8,456 nt of DNA. Source: Caldivirga sp. Lineage in GTDB: Archaea > Thermoproteota > Thermoprotei > Thermoproteales > Thermocladiaceae. Positions 5,882 through 8,456 of this stretch are shown here, in pieces. The position numbers and the translations under genes are program-made. Position 1 is the stretch's first letter, and each line of letters opens with the position of its first letter. The stretch spans positions 1 to 8,456 of the forward strand of contig JAPWUH010000044.1 in assembly GCA_028275645.1 (NCBI GenBank), written 5' to 3'. The notes below the pieces were generated by a model. That model did no database searches. It was not told where the DNA came from and worked only from the letters and a program-made list of their open reading frames with translations.

Positions 5882-5910
5882 ACCTATCAATAAGGACAGC
5901 GGCAACCCCT

Positions 5911-5918
5911 ATATAAAG
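5911..5918 (-). promoter_or_regulatory. TATA box of the minus-strand TIM-barrel gene
   Basis: On the minus strand this reads CTTTATAT. Its centre is about 33 bases before the ATG at 5881 but only 9 bases before the alternative ATG at 5905, so it decides the start. Behind it lies the inverted repeat TGCAC/GTGCA (5922-5926 and 5934-5938). Confidence 0.6.
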
Positions 5919-5921
5919 TAG

Positions 5922-6008
5922 TGCACTTATAGTGTGCATACCGTACATTTAACATAGGTATGATTACTATCCTGGGTTTAATTTTCCAGCTTATTGCACT
6001 TGGGCAAT
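5922..6008. promoter_or_regulatory. Candidate operators in the divergent promoter region
   Basis: The heptamer TGCACTT occurs twice in the same orientation, at 5922-5928 and 5995-6001. Each copy is part of a small inverted repeat: TGCAC/GTGCA (5922-5926, 5934-5938) and ATTGC/GCAAT (5993-5997, 6004-6008). The first copy lies just behind the leftward TATA box, the second just behind the rightward one. This fits one regulator acting on both the lone TIM-barrel gene and the second operon, but it is inferred from pattern only. Confidence 0.4.
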
Positions 6009-6009
6009 G

Positions 6010-6018
6010 CTTAAAAGC
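6010..6018 (+). promoter_or_regulatory. TATA box of the second dehydrogenase operon
   Basis: CTTAAAAGC is centred about 24 bases before the ATG at 6038, which predicts a leaderless mRNA. It lies inside the inverted repeat GCTTAA/TTAAGC (6009-6014 and 6019-6024), so a protein bound there would block initiation. Confidence 0.65.
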
Positions 6019-6037
6019 TTAAGCAGCCATCAGCATC

Positions 6038-7108
6038 ATGCCCAGTAAAATAGGCGTAGGTGTGGTGGGTCTGGGGGCTATTGGTGTTGTTCATGCAAGG
6101 GCTATTAAGGAGCTTGAGCAGGAAACAGGCTGGGTCAAGTTAACGGCGGTTGTTGACCAGGTTAGGGCTAGGGCTGATGATGTGGCCAGGCAGCTTGGTG
6201 CTAAGGCGTACTACACCATTGACGACTTGGTTAGGGACCCTGAGGTTGACGTTGTAACCATAGCGACCCCATCATACCTCCATGCCCCCCAAGCCATATA
6301 TGCAATGGAGTATCATAAGCACGTCATAGTGGAGAAGCCAATGGCAACCACACTGGCTGGCGCCAGGGAGATGATTATGAAGGCTGAGAGGAATGGCGTC
6401 AAGCTGGGTGTGGTGTTTCAAGAGAGGTACGCCCCAGACATAGTCAAGGCCAGGTCCATTGTTAGCAGTGGTGGCTTAGGCAAGGTGTTCCTAATTGAGG
6501 CCAGGATGATGTGGTGGAGGGATGAGAAGACGTATTACAATAGGGATGAGCTGGCCAGGAGTTGGAGGGGTATGTGGGATACTGAGGGTGGCGGCGCCCT
6601 AACGAACCAGGGCATACACACCGTGGACCTGATGTACTGGTTTGGCGGTGAGGTTAGTGACGTGGCAGGCTTCTACACCAACGCCTCACACCCATCAATA
6701 ACCGTTGAGGATAACGCAGTGGCTATATTTAGGTATAGGAGTGGGGCCTTAGGTTCATTAATAGCCTCAGTCTCGACACAGCCGAGTAACGTTCAGTTTA
6801 GGGTTATCAGGATCTACGGCACGGAGGGGCAGTTGGAGATAACGGATAGGACAATTACACTACTAGCCACGAACCAGGGGGGTGTTCAGAGGACTAGCCA
6901 GGAGTTGAGGAGGGATACTGTAACCCAGACTGAGAACCTACATAAGCTACTGTTCAGCAGCTTCCTCAATGCACTACGTGAGGGTAGGGAATTCCCAGTG
7001 AACGGGTATGAAGGTATGAAGAGCCTAGAGATAATTAAGGCAATATACCTGTCATCAAACACCAACCAGGTCATTAAGTTACCCCTAAACCAGGTGTACG
7101 TGATATGA
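6038..7108 (+). CDS. Gfo/Idh/MocA-family dehydrogenase
   Basis: A 356-residue NAD(P)-dependent oxidoreductase, paralogous in fold to the product at 3140-4264. The Rossmann motif is GLGAIG (11-16). Strand 2 ends in VVD (D40), suiting NAD. EKP lies at 99-101 (catalytic K100). The active-site segment is GGGALTNQGIHTVD (184-197), where N190 takes the place of the aspartate seen in the first paralogue and H194 is kept; this NQGIH form is common in the family. These differences suggest a different substrate. The leaderless ATG is supported by the TATA box at 6010-6018. It overlaps the next gene by 4 bases (ATGA), so translation is probably coupled. The expected reaction is oxidation of a sugar or polyol hydroxyl to a ketone. 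Confidence 0.92.
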   Translation: MPSKIGVGVVGLGAIGVVHARAIKELEQETGWVKLTAVVDQVRARADDVARQLGAKAYYTIDDLVRDPEVDVVTIATPSYLHAPQAIYAMEYHKHVIVEKPMATTLAGAREMIMKAERNGVKLGVVFQERYAPDIVKARSIVSSGGLGKVFLIEARMMWWRDEKTYYNRDELARSWRGMWDTEGGGALTNQGIHTVDLMYWFGGEVSDVAGFYTNASHPSITVEDNAVAIFRYRSGALGSLIASVSTQPSNVQFRVIRIYGTEGQLEITDRTITLLATNQGGVQRTSQELRRDTVTQTENLHKLLFSSFLNALREGREFPVNGYEGMKSLEIIKAIYLSSNTNQVIKLPLNQVYVI

Positions 7109-7935
7109 AGATAGCGTTCACCAGCCTAGCCTACCCAGAGTTAACCCTGAGCGAGGTGCTTGAGAGGGTTAAGAGGTTCGGCTATGATGGCTTAGAGCTG
7201 AGGGTTGCCGATGATGGACAACACCTAAGGCCAATCTACCCCGTGCCCAAGCCTGAATTGGAGTTGATAAAGTCCTCGGGGGTTAAGTTAAGTGACCTAG
7301 CGGGCTATGCATCATTCTCGATGCCTGATGATAAGGAGAGGGCTAGAAATGAGGAGGTGTTGAGGACCCTAATATTAATTGCCCGTGAACTAGATGCCCC
7401 AGGGGTTAGGGTTTACGGCGGCAGGGTCATTGATGACATTGATAAGGCGGCTAGAAGAATAGTTGACTCACTCAACAGACTGGTTAAATTCGCCAATGAT
7501 AACGGGGTCTTGATACTGATGGAAACCCACGACGACTGGGTTAAGGCGGCTAACTTAGGTAAGTTGATGAAGGACCTAGACGAGGATGTGGGTGTATTAC
7601 TCGACTTCGCCAATGTGGTCGCGGCTGGGGAGAACCTTGACACTGTTCTTGAGCTTATAAAGGGAAGGATTAGGCACGTTCACGTTAAGAACTTCAAGAG
7701 GATAGGTGGTAAGATACGCTACACGAGACCTGATGATCCAGAGGGCCTGGTTCCAATTAGGAAGGTTGTGGATTACTTGAAAAGCATAGGTTACAATGGC
7801 TACCTCTCCGTGGAGTGGGAGAAGAAGTGGCACCCTGAGCTTGAGCCGGGTGATGAAATATTGCCACTATACTTAAGGTACCTAAGGGGGCTATTAGCTA
7901 ATGACGCAAAACCAAGAGCTACTTACCCAGTTTAA
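7105..7935 (+). CDS. Xylose isomerase-like TIM-barrel enzyme
   Basis: A 276-residue COG1082 protein, second gene of its operon. It starts MKIAFTSLAYPELTLSEVL. Probable metal ligands are E140 (LMETHDDW), D167 (LLDFAN), H191 or H193 (HVHVKNF) and E237 (SVEWEKKW), again in the order strand 4, 5 or 6, 7, 8 of the barrel. Segment YTRPDDPEGLVPIRKV (206-221) is the usual loop before the last helix and holds the substrate-facing residues in relatives. The ATG overlaps the TGA of the dehydrogenase, and AGGTG at 7092-7096 is a good ribosome binding site 8 bases away. It is likely to use the keto product of its partner dehydrogenase (inference). The C-terminal tail after about 265 looks unstructured. 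Confidence 0.9.
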   Translation: MKIAFTSLAYPELTLSEVLERVKRFGYDGLELRVADDGQHLRPIYPVPKPELELIKSSGVKLSDLAGYASFSMPDDKERARNEEVLRTLILIARELDAPGVRVYGGRVIDDIDKAARRIVDSLNRLVKFANDNGVLILMETHDDWVKAANLGKLMKDLDEDVGVLLDFANVVAAGENLDTVLELIKGRIRHVHVKNFKRIGGKIRYTRPDDPEGLVPIRKVVDYLKSIGYNGYLSVEWEKKWHPELEPGDEILPLYLRYLRGLLANDAKPRATYPV

Positions 7936-7953
7936 ATTCCCTCACCAAGTAGG

Positions 7954-7984
7954 GTTAAGTTACTTATCATAACCTCAACTTAAC
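7954..7984. repeat. 8-bp inverted repeat after the second operon
   Basis: GTTAAGTT (7954-7961) and AACTTAAC (7977-7984) are exact complements with a 15-base spacer. GTTACTTA (7959-7966) also matches TAAGTAAC at 7997-8004 in inverted orientation. It could form a weak hairpin at the 3' end of the operon mRNA, or an operator for the small gene that follows. The 7936-8021 gap holds nothing else apart from a TATA box. Confidence 0.45.
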
Positions 7985-7991
7985 TGTAAGC

Positions 7992-7999
7992 TAAATTAA
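7992..7999 (+). promoter_or_regulatory. TATA box of the small gene at 8022
   Basis: TAAATTAA is centred 26 bases before the GTG at 8022, so the predicted mRNA starts at the first base of the start codon. Confidence 0.5.
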
Positions 8000-8021
8000 G
8001 TAACAATTCACGCATCGCTAA

Positions 8022-8249
8022 GTGGACATTGAGAGTATAGTTAAAGAGGCTAGGGCCATAGCCAGGAGGAGGCTAAGTGGCCACCTACTACTCATAGCCC
8101 TTCAATGCCTTAACGATGCTGATATTGTTTCCATGGCTGAGAGGAGGTTAACTGAGGATCCACTCGGCAGGGTTGAGGCTCTCAGGGTACTGGTGATGCT
8201 ATGCATTGAGCCTCAAACGGCTAAGAGTGGTGAAGATAAACTTGAGTGA
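8022..8249 (+). CDS. Small helical protein of unknown function
   Basis: A 75-residue protein starting at GTG (MDIESIVKEARAIARRRLSG). I do not recognise it. It is predicted to be almost wholly alpha-helical: a basic first helix (8-18), a hydrophobic stretch with HLLLIALQCL (21-30), a third helix with AERRLTEDPLGRV and a leucine-rich ALRVLVMLCIE before an acidic tail. There is no signal peptide, zinc site or clear DNA-binding motif. Codon use, including frequent AGG, agrees with the neighbours, and a TATA box sits at the exact leaderless distance, so it is probably a real gene. It is convergent with the beta-galactosidase-like gene, 17 bases apart. Confidence 0.6.
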   Translation: MDIESIVKEARAIARRRLSGHLLLIALQCLNDADIVSMAERRLTEDPLGRVEALRVLVMLCIEPQTAKSGEDKLE

Positions 8250-8252
8250 TAC

Positions 8253-8262
8253 CATACGTATG
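8253..8262. repeat. 10-bp palindrome between convergent genes
   Basis: CATACGTATG is a perfect palindrome in the 17-base gap between two stop codons and is followed by CGTTTT. It may act as a shared transcription end signal; this is weakly supported. Confidence 0.4.
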
Positions 8263-8266
8263 CGTT

Positions 8267-8456
8267 TTAAGGTCTTAGTTGGATAATCTTGGTCAGCATA
8301 TATGGCCTAATTACTACGTTCAGCGTCGCGCCCTCTTCGGCTGGGGTAGCCATTATTGTTAACTCGTTTTCACCTGTTAGGTATGGTTCAGGTAGGTAGA
8401 ACCTTGACTGTGAGCCTCTTGGGTAATACCTACCTATCAACCTACCGTTTAGGTAT
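8267..8456 (-). CDS. Probable beta-galactosidase (GH35-like), C-terminal fragment
   Basis: The last 62 residues of a minus-strand protein that enters from the right edge and ends at the TAA at 8267-8269. The segment LNGRLIGRYYPRGSQSRF, followed by YLPEPYLTGENELTIM, is the hallmark of the C-terminal jelly-roll domain of GH35 beta-galactosidases, usually LNG..LGRYW..GPQ...YvP..L..G.N. The rest, ending TKIIQLRP, is the last beta strand. The catalytic TIM barrel lies outside the window, so activity and exact family cannot be confirmed; other glycosidases with the same domain are possible. Its presence beside sugar dehydrogenases and isomerase-like genes supports a role in breaking down galactosides or similar glycosides. 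Confidence 0.75.
   Translation of the reverse strand, partial: YLNGRLIGRYYPRGSQSRFYLPEPYLTGENELTIMATPAEEGATLNVVIRPYMLTKIIQLRP

Overview
The window looks like a piece of chromosome from a hyperthermophilic archaeon of the phylum Thermoproteota. A Thermoproteales member such as Caldivirga or Vulcanisaeta fits best, but this is inference. The evidence is: AT-rich TATA boxes about 26 bases upstream of start codons, so that most mRNAs would be leaderless or nearly so; a tRNA with a short bulge-helix-bulge intron and an encoded CCA; a box C/D guide RNA; and heavy use of AGG for arginine.

Bases 1-1215 are mostly RNA and regulatory DNA. The left edge holds the first 38 codons of a DsrE-like protein (minus strand) with its TATA box and, just behind it, a perfect 19-bp inverted repeat (150-198). 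A box C/D sRNA (241-300, minus) follows, then a GC-rich block (about 361-580) that folds into long helices and has its own TATA box; I could not assign it. tRNA-Ala(GGC) with a 19-nt intron is at 681-776. A probable broken small membrane-protein gene (809-1046, minus) fills most of the space before the first large gene.

Bases 1216-7935 form a metabolic cluster. First comes a solitary cytoplasmic molybdopterin oxidoreductase. Two small operons follow, each pairing a Gfo/Idh/MocA NAD(P)-dependent sugar dehydrogenase with a xylose-isomerase-like TIM-barrel enzyme: 3140-4264 with 4268-5044, and 6038-7108 with 7105-7935. Between them, on the opposite strand, lies a third TIM-barrel gene (5045-5881). 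It converges on the first operon with no spacer and shares a divergent promoter region with the second. Downstream are a small unknown gene (8022-8249) and the C-terminal end of a probable beta-galactosidase (8267-8456, minus).

Taken together, a glycosidase, two sugar dehydrogenases, three isomerase/epimerase/dehydratase-type TIM barrels and a redox enzyme suggest oxidative breakdown or remodelling of sugars, polyols or glycosides. Substrates cannot be read from the sequence. The most interesting signals are the duplicated dehydrogenase/TIM-barrel modules, the unassigned structured RNA block, the long inverted repeat at 150-198 and the repeated elements in the divergent promoter at 5906-6037.
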